Positions 47,067 through 57,620 of a stretch of 64,000 bases of DNA are shown here, in pieces. This DNA is from Lactarius indigo (Eukaryota; Basidiomycota; Agaricomycetes; Russulales; Russulaceae). The stretch spans positions 744,001-808,000 of the forward strand of contig JAFKAC010000013.1 in the NCBI GenBank assembly GCA_025766275.1. Reading direction: 5' to 3'. Below the pieces are notes generated by a model that saw only the letters and a list, made by a program, of their open reading frames with translations, searched no databases and had not been told where the DNA came from. Made by a program: the position numbers and the translations under genes. Numbering within the stretch: the stretch's first letter is position 1; each line of letters opens with the position of its first letter.

Positions 47067-48765
47067 TTATCTGTGGCAAGAAAGACTCTCTTTGATAACC
47101 TCGATATTCCAAACCCGCTTCAGAATAAACTGTAAGAGCGTTTCTGGCCCCGGCGTGCCTTCAACCACGGGAACCCCGTCTGGTTCGTCCTTTTTACGTC
47201 GCAGCGATGGCTCATCCTCGACGTCGACAGGTACGGGGACAATCACGGAGCCAAAATTGTCAGTGTCAGTAGATCCGGCTTCCATACGGCTTTGTAGCGC
47301 CTCTTGTACATGCGCATAATTCGCCGCCGGTGTGCGTGCATTGTCGTCACGTCTATCGACGACGCACATACCACGTGTAAGTTCGCCAGTCCTAAACGTG
47401 GTCGTTCATCAACCTATCAACTCTATCAACCTACGCGAGATAGGGTATAACATACCGTTCCATCTCGAATCGGCGCCGGCGTACGGTCCACCCGGGAGCG
47501 GCCCCTTTAAACCCAGGCGGGTGCGTGATCGCGGCCCAAACTGCGGCAATGTCGTGGAGCTCCATTCCATCCAGGCCCAACGCACGCATGACGTGGCGCG
47601 TCCGTCGAAAGAACGCGCTAGAAAAGTGCGTGAGCGGCGTCTTGCCAGCCGGTACAGACGGTGTATCTTCTGCGAAGGTAGGGTCGACGTATTTAGAATA
47701 GGCAGAAAATGGGAGAATATGAGAGCGAGTGATATCCAGAGGGAGTAGGAGCACGCGCTCAAGTGGTAGGCGTGTAGTCGGGGATCTGAGTACCTCAGCG
47801 ACTGCGAACGAATCCGCAAAAAAATTGACTGTACAGAAGCACATAGAATATCAGTCAACCGAAAAGAGAGGGAAAAGAGGGGGGGGCACATTCGGCAGAG
47901 CTAGTCACATTCCCGGGTACGTCGAGCGCACCACCCATAATTACGACTCGACCGATGCGCTCGCGCACGAACGTGCGATCTATGCGCAACATGCGAGCGA
48001 GGTTCGTCAGCGGGCCTAACGCGATATACGTCACCGAGCACGGTGGATTTTCACGGAGGAGGTCGAGCGCGACTTGGTGACCAGGACGGTCGCTCAGCTC
48101 GAGTTGTGGATGAAAGCCTACGGAAAGCAACTCTGGTGGGAGATTAAATTCCGGGTGCGAGTGCGTTATATCTCCCAAGCCGTCACTTGTGTATCTCAAT
48201 TGCATGGACCTCATTGAGGGGTAGATATATGCGTACCGGCCATGAAAGTAGGTGGCGTCATGTAGTTCCCCGCTAAGAGGTCCCGCAGCACCTCTGACAA
48301 CGAAAGGCTTTCGGGTGGGAGAGTAATTCGGGAAAAGGTGGCGCTCCTCCGGGTGTTGTTCGATATGCCGGCCGACAGCTTGATATATTTTGAAGATATT
48401 GAGGCTAAGAAGGTGTGAGTAGTCCCGCGACAAGCACAGATTATAAATCGCACTAGGAGGCCTCCAAGTCCGTGTTCCCTATAGTCGGACATATGGTGAC
48501 GAGATGGTATCGATGTAGGTGCAAGGCGTACCAAAGGTGACCACAAATGCAAGGATCTCTATTTCCGGAGACGCGATGGCCAACAAACTATGACTCCAGT
48601 CAATAAACGCAGTTATTTGAGCTGAAAATGAAGAACGACATTGCAAGTGCATCGTCTACACCGGGATCGGTGTCAACTGTGGGGAGCGATCTTGAGTACC
48701 AAACGAAGCAAGTAATGAAGGAGGCGCGAACTGATAACAGGTATTCTACTCGGATTGATTGACAT
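47067..48765 (-). CDS. Inosine-uridine-preferring nucleoside hydrolase
   Basis: Cleaves the N-glycosidic bond of ribonucleosides in salvage, using a bound calcium. Eight exons: 48765-48732, 48676-48640, 48587-48532, 48478-48454, 48404-48237, 48185-47890, 47828-47456 and 47391-47067 give 437 residues. The N-terminal metal motif DTDPGVDDA is present across introns 1 and 2, followed by SPEIEILAFVVTFGNTD, FHGRDGLGDITHSHPEF, TYIALGPLTNLARML, VVIMGGALDVPGN and EFNFFADSFA, then FSSAFFRRTRHVM and a C-terminal half with HDIAAVWAA (the catalytic-histidine/aspartate type motif). A long acidic/basic tail (DVEDEPSLRRKKDEPDG) is typical of larger fungal members. No signal peptide is seen, so cytosolic. Its 3' end is also found as a relic next to NmrA copy 1. 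Confidence 0.88.
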
Positions 48766-49154
48766 TCCTATGATCCTTCAGAGAGATTTCTAGATGTTGC
48801 CAGGGGGTATCGGTAGAAGTGGACCCTGGGCTGAATCACTGCACGACTTAGGTCTTTCTTCGGGCCGTTTCCCGATATCTCTGGCCCTCCCGCAAGAATG
48901 CTCCACAGCGTTACGCAACTGCGCGGCTCCATCAAACGGAGCACCGTGTGATACAATGAGTGAGGGAAGGTGGCACATTGTTGTAGAATGGGTATGGGTA
49001 CTGCATTACTGGAACTCGACTGAGACTGGGCGAAGAAGTCGCACTCGGGGTATTCCGAATAACTATACAGTTGATGTAACTGTGGCTGTCACAATCACGT
49101 AGACGCTCTTGGAGGGCAGGCGAACGCAGCGTTGAGACGATAACGATAACGACG

Positions 49155-50436
49155 ATGGCCGAATCTTTGCGATTCCTTGGTTCTCTCACTGGTCACTCGA
49201 ACTGGGTCACTGCCATTGCGACCTCTTCAGAAACCCCAGATGTCATCTTGACTGCTTCTCGAGGTAATAAACCGAACCTTTTGTCTTCAAATACTTTTTT
49301 CGCTTAACTTCTCACAGACAAGACTATTATCGTATGGCAACTCACCCGCGACGAGGATTCATACGGGTACCCCAAACGTATCCTCCGTGGCCATAATCAC
49401 TTTGTTTCTGACGTCGTCATCTCCTCTGATGGCCAGTTCGCGCTCTCTTCCTCTTGGGACCACACACTCCGCCTTTGGGACCTCAACACCGGCCTCACCA
49501 CCCGCAGATTTGTTGGCCATACATCCGACGTCCTTTCCGTCAGCTTCAGTGCAGACAACAGGCAAATCGTGTCTGGTTCACGCGACAGGACCATCAAGCT
49601 CTGGAACACTCTCGGGGAGTGCAAGTATGACATCAAGGAGGATGGCCACACCGAATGGTGCGTTGCGACGTTTTGTCTTCGATCCGCGGCATCTTGACAG
49701 CCTTCGTAGGGTATCTTGCGTGCGCTTCAGCCCCAATGTGATGAACCCTGTCATTGTCTCGTGCGGTTGGGATAAAGTTGTAAAGGTGTGTTTTTTTAGC
49801 TTCGACTTCTTATTCTGCTGTCTCTAGGTGTGATGCTATAATATATATTTGCTACTTCAGAGGGTCACACCCGATGAGACTATAATATATCACCAAGATC
49901 TCTGACCTTCCTCTTATAATTCTCGATGTATTCCCCTCGTACTCACGTCACTCTATAGGTCTGGGAACTCTCAAAATTTAAGCTCAAGACCAACCATTAC
50001 GGCCATACGGGTTACATCAACACCATTTCTGTCTCTCCAGATGGCTCGCTCGCAGCCTCAGGAGGCAAGGACGGTATCACAATGCTCTGGGACCTCAACG
50101 AGGGAAAGCACCTCTATTCGCTCGAAGCAGGCGATATTGTCAACGCCCTTGTCTTCTCACCCAACCGATACTGGCTGTGCGCCGCGACCGCATCATGCGT
50201 CAAGATCTTTGACCTTGAGTCCAAGTATGTTGCGCTCCTCCTTTTGAATGAGTCAGCGCGCCGACGTGAATGAACTGAACAGGTCTATCGTGGATGAGCT
50301 CAAGCCCGACTTTGTTGACGTCGGTGCCAACTCGCGTGAACCAGAGTGCGTGTCCATCGCCTGGTCTGCAGATGGACAGACTCTCTTTGGTGGCTTTACC
50401 GACAACCTGGTGCGTGTCTGGACGGTGTCATCGTAA
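49155..50436 (+). CDS. RACK1: RACK1/Cpc2/Asc1, seven-bladed WD40 ribosomal scaffold
   Basis: 40S-associated signalling scaffold. Exons 49155-49263, 49318-49657, 49710-49785, 49959-50224 and 50283-50436 give 314 residues, the expected length. Seven WD blades are seen: [117 protein letters not shown], and the C-terminal [14 protein letters not shown] with [11 protein letters not shown]. The third intron (49786-49958) is much longer than the others and hosts a U24 snoRNA, as in yeast ASC1. Divergent from the nucleoside hydrolase. Confidence 0.96.
49826..49909 (+). ncRNA. U24: Intronic C/D box snoRNA, U24 type
   Basis: Within RACK1 intron 3. C box-like tgatgc at 49831-49836, atatttgctact segment followed by a D'-like region (tcaga), a C'-like cgatgag at 49872-49878, and the segment caccaagatct immediately before the D box ctga (49902-49905). 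The caccaagat guide next to box D and atttgct upstream of D' match what I know of U24/snR24 across eukaryotes, which guides 2'-O-methylation of conserved 25S/28S cytidines. Short agg/cct complementarity flanks the C and D boxes. The host gene (ASC1/RACK1) and guide are both conserved, so confidence is high despite the slightly non-consensus C box. Confidence 0.85.
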
Positions 50437-50720
50437 GGGGATTGTCAGGCAGGTGCGGTGCGGCAGTATGATCAGTCGTTTTATACCTCCTGTTTGTATT
50501 TTCTACATGCAAACGCAAAACGAGCCTTTTCGGCTTGCAGGGTTGCTATATATATTGAGGGCTGCACAGGAACACAGCTGGATTAGTGTATAGCGGGCGT
50601 GATATAAGTTCGTGGGGACCAGTAGGTCGAGGGTACTTTGGGCGCATGGTCGATGCCAAGACCTTGCTGCAAACTGAGGACCAGAAAAAGCACCCGCTAG
50701 GCGAATCCAGGCCCAAATAA
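50437..50720. other. RACK1 3' flank
   Basis: Spacer between convergent genes with no coding signal; presumably holds both 3' UTRs. Confidence 0.4.
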
Positions 50721-51859
50721 TTAGCTCAATACTGCCGCATGCCCTGCGTCTGCCTCAAGCATATTTCGTCGGCGCTCAATATAGTCCCACCGATCGAGCC
50801 CACCAAAGTCGATACGCAGCGCACGCGCGGCGAGGCCCGCCTGCAGCTCAGCCATGTGCGTCGCGCGTGCTCGCCAGCTGTCTCCCCTACATTCCCATCA
50901 TGTAGCATAGACGTCAGCGCCAAAGGAAAGGGGGAGAGGGGGGAGAGAGGATGCGACACTCACGTGGCGACGTCCCCAGCCTCGCTAACGAGCCGTGCAC
51001 ACCCATCGGCGCGCGAGCGCGCATCGAAGATCCACAGCGTGCGCCCGCGCGCGTCGTACATCTCCTGTAGTCCACGCAGCCCACTCAGCCGGTGCTGGGT
51101 CCCTCCGCCTCCGCCAGAGGGCTGCTGCTGTCCAGACCCTGGTGTCGCGCGGGCGGAGACGTCGAAGAGAAGGCGCAGTGCGCGCAAGTTCGAGATGTTG
51201 TCGAAGCGCGCCGCGTTGGAGAACAGGGCGAACAGCGACGACTCGCCTTCGTCCTCTTCGTCGATATCGTCGTCTGATCCCTCATCGGATCTAGCGGCTT
51301 GCGACGGTGGCCCAGTCGTCATCTCTATGTCACCGCTGCCGTCTTCCGGTTCGCCGCTTCTGCTAATGGGTGCCTGGTCTGCGAAGAACTCACGCTCCGC
51401 ATCGCGCAGCGCGGCGCAGAACGTTGCCCATGCGTCGTCCGAGTCCGCACTGTAGTCCGTGCGCACCACGATTCCCGGCGGGGTCGCGGCGTCCTCGCTG
51501 ACGTCGTGTTCGTCCTTGTCGTGCGTCCATGGCGGCTGCGGCCCTGGAGGGCTATCTGCCTGTGTCCTCGTGTACAGTAAAGATCAGGAGAAGCTTTGCA
51601 GGAGAACGTACGACAAGAGAGGCGAGCGCGGTCCATGTTTGCGCATCGAGAGACCAGAACTCGTCTGCGATGAGCAAGAGCAGTGGGCGCCGGCCGAGGG
51701 AGGGATGCTGCGCCTTGAGTGCGGGGTACCGTTCCTGCCGGGAGAGCCCCCTCAGACCGCTATGGTAAAATCGGACGAAGGTGCCATCAGATGGAGGCGT
51801 ACAAGAAGGTAGTGGTGGAAGATGGATGGGTCGGACGTAGGTCGGGCTATCGGGGCCAT
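50721..51859 (-). CDS. Uncharacterised protein, 5' end unresolved
   Basis: The 3' two-thirds is clear. One exon carries GLRGLSRQERYPALKAQHPS and LLLLIADEFWSLDAQTWTAL and ends at a GTACGT donor. The next begins ADSPPGPQPPW and continues VVRTDYSADSDDAWATFCAAL, an acidic patch DDDIDEEDEGES, a Gly-run and LQEMYDARGRTLWIFDARSR. A last exon after a GTGAGT intron ends with LRIDFGGLDRWDYIERRRN and stop 50721. The VVRTD..D.AWATFCAAL opening reminds me of DUF6924-type proteins; this is weak. No ATG exists in frame with the first exon. An ATG at 51859 begins MAPIARPTSDPSIFHHYLL but needs a one-base shift near 51790 to join. It may be a recent pseudogene, a sequence error or a missed exon. No membrane segment seen. 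Confidence 0.5.
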
Positions 51860-51904
51860 ATCTTGCAGAGGAATTTCACTCGCTGTCGTTGTTGCTACGA
51901 ATGA

Positions 51905-54900
51905 GTTGCTACTGTGGAGGTGGATGGACGGCAGTCGGGCCGATCATAACAAGATCACTCTCAAGATCACTCTCAGGCTGGTCGGTTTGGGGCCAACTTG
52001 AACCACCTTTACCTATCGTGGCCTAATGAATGTGTGGCCCGGGGAATGGGCGCTGCGACGCTGTAATCTTGGCCCTTCTCAGGTAGCAAGTGGATGGTTG
52101 GCTTGCAGTGTCGTCGTCCTGGTATCCACATGGCAGTCGGATCTACACAAACGGCGAAACGGATCTCATCTGGCCCTGTTCGAGCATCCTGCACTTAGTT
52201 CTCCACATAGAAATTATGAATAGCTAGACACGCCGCTACCCTCGGTCCTAATGCGCGAACTCTAACCACGGGGCTCTTAATGATACCTCCACCAACAACA
52301 GATGCTCTCAGTTGTGGAGCCCGAATTCCCTCCGCACTTCCCACAGTTTGGTGGTCGTCACGGCCTTCAGAACCCACGCAAGCAATTTCTGTCTGGAGTC
52401 GGTCCGTGTCGCCCTCCGAAGTTGGCGTAATCTGCGTTCGCCACACAAAGGCCACTTGGCACCCAGGATTTTCAAATGAATGACTCGAACTTTGCGAAGC
52501 AGTATTTGATCTGTTATCCCCGCGCTGATACATTACAGTACCCCCGAAGAAAAGGGAAGTATCCATCCCCGGGGGGGGGGGGTACCAGATCACCCGAGAC
52601 GAATAGCGCAGAGGAATGAGCATACCCGTCAAACTACCAGGCGAGGACGACAACGACAAGATAGAGGCGCCAAGATTCTCTAGGTCGCCCTTACAGTGCT
52701 CTTTTTCTGCCTCTTCTCACGTCCCCTCTTCCGTGGTTTACCTGCCCGTGTTAACCGCGGTGTACGGGCCGTGGATACAATGTTGAAGTGAGATGCGTCC
52801 TCGGCATCAGGGCCATCATGACCGACTAAGCCCTGCATCTTGGGGTGCCGCGCTTTTGATCAGGGGCACGGATTGCAGTCGGGCGGACGGGAGAGACGAT
52901 GCCTAGTGTCATTATTTGCCATTATGGCGGACGAGAGGTGATGGCGCAAGGTACGACTGACACGGACAGGAAGATCATCTGGGGGGCGTAACGAATCACA
53001 TGCATCACGGGTGATAGAAGGTAGTCCAACCTTCGCGCACATGCCCTGCGAACTCCTACGCCCACAGAGACAAGGCGATAAAAGGGGTGGCTCGATAAGC
53101 ATCACCGTGCGTGCATGGGCGCGAATGGTAATCTACAGTACCTAATTGACAACTCCGCTAGATACATCTCGCCCGACCCCTGCCGAGACAAGATCTGGGT
53201 GCTGTCCCTTCATTTCGCTATTTCGTGCGCGTTCTTTGGGACTCAGATTCCATCTCCCAAAAATGACGACTCCAACCGTCGGGTAGATTATTCACGAAAA
53301 AGAAACGTTCTCATCGAACGTGTGATAGCGCACGCGCGCACGATATTCAGTACGTGGACAAAGCACTTGCAAGCTGTATAGCCTTAGACCGAAAGAACAT
53401 ACGCCTGTCACAGCAGTTCTTGACCCCATCTTAGTCAAGGTATATCTATATCCGTCAATAGAGTGTGTAGCGCCCCCTAGTACGGCGCGGTGGAATCTGC
53501 CTGTCTGTGGTCCCCTCTACACCCGCGATCAGCAATATATAAATAGTGTCATTGTATCACCACTGATAAGTGACTGATCTCCGGTATTTCTCCTTGCCCG
53601 CCACGTATGTGTCAAGCCGGGGCCTGTTTGAGGGTGAGGGGATCAAACAAACAAATGACAGGTTTCCGAGGCCGCATTGTACTGCATGTACCTAAGTGCC
53701 AGTGGCCTCGGCTAATCTGAAATCTGCCATCTGTACATGGAGACTTTGCCTTTCTGGATAATAAGCGAGCCGACCGACCGTGCGTGGACTTCTTTTTTTT
53801 TAGGATCGCCGTTTCTACATCTGGCAGCCAGCCGTGCATGTAAGGTGTTACCTACCGTAAAGAAAGTCTGACCAGATGCTTCGGTGGGCCGGGGGTGCTA
53901 CTGGCACGAAGATGGCACGGGCCTTCTTGTCACTGGCCGAAGCAAGGCCGGCAAGGTCGGCATTGCGTTGCTTGATCAGAACCGTGCACCGAAATTCCGT
54001 GTTTGCTCCATATCGCTGGAAGGGGAGAGGACAAACAGCACTTCTCTGCGGCGCTCGTGGCGTCTGGGCCCCTTATGGTTGTCACGGTCGTCTTTGCGCA
54101 ATGCGTTGCATGATGTGGGTCCCCCCATGCGGCGTGATACACAGTGTACTTCGTTCCGGATCGAGTCACCTTCATGCGTAGACCTCATTGCCCGTCTTCG
54201 CTCACGGCCGTAGGACCCAAGCCCGAATCGGCAGGCCATATCTTTTGCTTGACCTCGTGGGGTCTGTGAGGTGGGTCATCTGATGCTGGTGAGAGGACTA
54301 GGCTATCGGATATTAGTGACCGGGGGCAACCACGATTCCGTAAGTATACTTCTATTTCCCTCGGGTTTCTTTCGACTGTATTCCCATACACGGGGGGAGT
54401 CGACCGGCCCGCCAGTCTCGTTGAGCACGCATTCCTCGCATAGTTCCGCCATCCGAGCTGTCGCCTCCGGGGTCCGCCACTACCCGTACCTTGTATAGAC
54501 AGCGGGCGTCCGACGATATGAGTCGTCGTCGCGGAGTTAAACAAAACAAGAAAAAAAGAATCGAATCAGCCGCCAGTACAGTAGTGTTGGTTGCTCATGA
54601 CTTACCCTTCAGTGGCGAGAAGAGTTTAATACAGTAAGTTGACGAGCTGGGAAATAGTCTGCTTCCCACACAACTGAGCTTTGCGACGTCCATTTTATTA
54701 CTGTAGGACCACTTCTAATGAAATGGACGTTTTCATTGAGCCTGCGGCGGGGTAGTCGGTTAGCCGAGAAGAATGATATCACGGCAACGGTCCCCGGTGG
54801 TGTGAGATGAGACACGGTGGCCGCATGCCGCACGCCCCCTGAGTGGATATCCCGTACCGTAGTTACAACCACATATACACTCGAGTTGAATTCCTCGGAC

Positions 54901-55250
54901 GTAGGAATTGCGATAGTTGGGTGTTAAACTCAAAGAAGGACGTCATTCCGAAATATACAACAAACGGATTCAAAAAAAAAAAGTGATGCACATCCGATAC
55001 GCCAGGGATCCACTAAGATGACATTGGGCCGTGCGACTGTAAAGCACGCTAACTAAAGGTCGACAAACAAATGTCAAAAAATCCGGTTAGAGGCTATGCC
55101 CTGATCAGGAGCTATCTTACGTATATTCTTTTATTTTAAAATTCGGGTGATAGTCGCTTCACGGGGATACAAACCGATACAAGTGAGATACATAGGAGAT
55201 TGTAGCAAGATGAGAGAGGGATGAAGAAAGAGCATCGATAGAAGGAGAAG
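51905..55250. other. Gene-poor interval
   Basis: About 3.3 kb without a recognised gene. A 154-codon open frame (52195-52659, minus) and a 109-codon frame (53884-54213, plus) show no family. A run of 13 G at 52569-52581 is present. Short T and A runs occur at 53791 and 54972. Presumably spacer or degraded sequence. Confidence 0.4.
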
Positions 55251-55300
55251 ACTTGAAGGGGACTGAGCGAAGGTCTGGTGTACCGGCGGGAGGGACGAAG

Positions 55301-55308
55301 TATATAAA
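55301..55308 (+). promoter_or_regulatory. TATA box of the glutaredoxin-like gene
   Basis: tatataaa lies 159 bases before the ATG at 55460, one of the few clear TATA boxes in the window. It implies that transcription starts downstream of it, which argues against using the in-frame ATG at 55253 as the translation start. Confidence 0.55.
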
Positions 55309-55459
55309 CGCTGGAGCGCTGAAGGAGACGCCGGAATATTTTGTTGTTTTGATTCGAATTAATCGGGCGCAGGGAGCTGAACCTACTTTGGACTCGTTCT
55401 ATCATCATTCATCGACACTCCTCCGTCCTCACTATCGTTTATATAACCACGCTCTTTTG

Positions 55460-56503
55460 ATGCATCGTCGAACCGCTTCCCAGCGCCATCTCTCCGAGAG
55501 CGGCATGCCCCACCCCCTGGGTCCCCATCTCTCCTCCTTCGGCCCCTCCTCTCCAAGCACCGGCATCCTCGCGGCGTTCATCGATCTTTTCTTCCCGCGA
55601 AAGTCCCGCCAGCGTGCTACCATCCTATGCCTCCTGTCCCTCGTCATGGTCACCACCTATGTCTGTCTTGTCTCTCCGCCCGCCCTTGCCCCTGGCCATT
55701 CCCCCCATCGCCACCATCGTCACAGTCACGCCGCCGCAGAAGATGCCTGGCGCCAGCTGGTGGAGAAGCTCCCGAGTCCTCCCCCCAGCAGCGCCCACAA
55801 GCATCGACCGGAGATCATACTCTCGCCTGAACAGGAGCTCGGCGCGGTGACCGCATTCATGGCTGCACTTCCTCAGAACGTCATCCCCACAGACATAGAC
55901 CCCATGCAAACGATCGACCCACAGCTCGTCCTTGACTTTGACACGCGGAGTCCTCGAGCAGAGGAAGAAGTCGCTAATGTGGTTAGCGAAGTGTGGCTCC
56001 GTAATCCCGTGGTCGTATTCTCTAAGGTAAGTCAAAGTGTCTATCACATCCCCCATCGCGACCGCTGTCTTCTTCCCCGTTCCACCACGCGCCCACGGGC
56101 CTTTGTTTATTTTTCTTATTCATTTGTTTTTTCCTCGGCCGCCGTGTTGACAGACGGTATCTCCCGTATCACGTGAGCTCAAGACCATTCTGGATGGCAT
56201 GGATCTCAAGCCGACTCCAACCTTCTTTGGCGTCGACCAGCGAGGTGAGTATCCCAAACGTGTGGTTTTTCCGGACATCTGACTTGAACCGTGTGTCCCA
56301 CAGCTGATGCGGGCGTCCTTATTCCGCTTCTCTTCCGACTTACCAATACATCTGAGCTCCCGATTCTCCTCATTGGGGGTAAGCCCGTCGGCTCGATGGA
56401 TACGATTCGGGAGCTTCACACAAATGGGCAACTCAAGGCGCTTGCCGCCCATGCCGGTGCCGTCCTTGATGGTTCAAAGAAGCGTAGAAAGGGTCGTCGG
56501 TGA
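55460..56503 (+). CDS. Membrane-anchored glutaredoxin-fold protein lacking the active-site Cys
   Basis: Exons 55460-56026, 56154-56244 and 56304-56503 give 285 residues. A cytosolic N-terminus of about 55 residues precedes a signal-anchor TM (ATILCLLSLVMVTTYVCLV), then a linker with HRHHRHSH and a C-terminal glutaredoxin fold: NPVVVFSK, then TVSPVSRELKTILD across the intron, TFFGVDQRADAGVLIPLL, the cis-Pro segment ELPILLIGGKPVGSMDTI, and a basic tail KKRRKGRR. Topology and size match ER/Golgi monothiol glutaredoxins (yeast Grx6/7), but the CxxS/CPYS active site reads SPVS: no cysteine is present. The GGKPVGS glutathione-binding loop is retained. A redox-inactive structural or GSH-sensing role is inferred. 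The alternative upstream ATG (55253) would lie 5' of the TATA box. Confidence 0.75.
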
Positions 56504-56829
56504 TGTAAATCCTGCGTGCTTCCATTCTTGTAGCATAGATACTCTCCAGACGCATTTATAGATTACAACACCCATGGCACCCCCACCACCCATTTTTTGT
56601 TATAGATGCCCCTTACGCAGCCACACATAAATTCCTACCACGCTCATGACGCCACTTTATACCTTGTTATATACCTGCACCGTCGAGAGAGAGATATCCC
56701 ATTTTGCTGTTCTGCTTTTCTCCTCATTCTTCTCTGTCACTCTCGGTAATGAGTGACGTAGGTAGCAAGAGACACTATTATATTACAATACAAACAGGTG
56801 GTTCTGCTGTCCATTGTAAAATTTTAAAT
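56504..56829. other. 3' flank of the glutaredoxin-like gene
   Basis: T-rich and pyrimidine-rich noncoding sequence with likely 3' UTR; nothing else seen. Confidence 0.4.
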
Positions 56830-57620
56830 TGTCGCCCATTCCGGCGTGACGAAGCCGCACCTGTTGCCAGTGTGTGGAGTACACGTGGCTCATGTCAAGG
56901 GTTTACGGCATAATGCGCTTTCGAGTTCACTATCTTCTACCCTGAGTGAGTGGCGTCTCGAGGGTTCTGGTGAGTTCGATATCTTGGCACTGTGATTCGT
57001 TTCATTTTATTTTGATACGTATTTCTGCTCCAAGGCAACACGATATGAGACAATTTCCCGACTGCCAGTGGCAAGCAGAAGTAACCGAGCAAACTATATG
57101 AACCTGCGTTCTGTCTGAATCGAAGCTCCTCCGTTGCACAAGTGTCTGTTTCTGGCTTATCGCTACCTCCGTGGAGTCCGCGGGATCTCACGGTTGAAAT
57201 AACATACAAGTGCAGCTTTACCATAAAAATAGACGACTCTCTCTTCAAGTTGGAAGTTTACCTCTACGGTGCCGTCACGGACTCACGGTGGGCCTAGTAC
57301 TGAAAGAGTAATTCTGCTCGAAGCTCTACTCTATGCACTTCTTTCTTTGATATTGGTGGCGGAGTTGACCCGAGATGGTGACAACCTATATTCCATTCAT
57401 TTCACGGACAGTGTACTGTCCATTCACTTGTCCATTCCTCTAATCGTTGGAGCTCGCTTCCACACGACGCCCCTCCCTCTGGTCCCGCTGTTCCTCGTTA
57501 AAGCTCTCTTCGTGGTGGCTGACACCGGAGCTCCCTTATTGATAGGTAACTTCTTGATTATGGGCATGGGAATTGTCTTGGCGCCTCCAGAGTCCAGTCC
57601 CCCAACTCTCGGGCTGTGAT
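56830..57620. repeat. Dispersed 770-790 bp repeat, copy 1
   Basis: Matches 63225-63990 in direct orientation along its whole length, with shared blocks: gcccattccgg.atgacgaagcc at the left, tatcttggcac, ggcagaagtaaccgag, acctgcgttctgtc / acccgcgttctgtc, gagtaattctgctcg, ttctttctttgat.ttg.tggcggagttg, tattccattcattt, and cttggcgcctccag at the right. No open frame is conserved between copies, and no terminal repeats are seen, so it may be an internal piece of a larger element. Confidence 0.8.

Noticed and set aside
52195..52659. 154-codon minus-strand frame with a DLENLG-like segment just upstream, compared with the NLR ELEKLG/YFGGA segment
   Set aside because: Only a few residues agree, there are no WD repeats after it, and the frame depends on a 13-G run.
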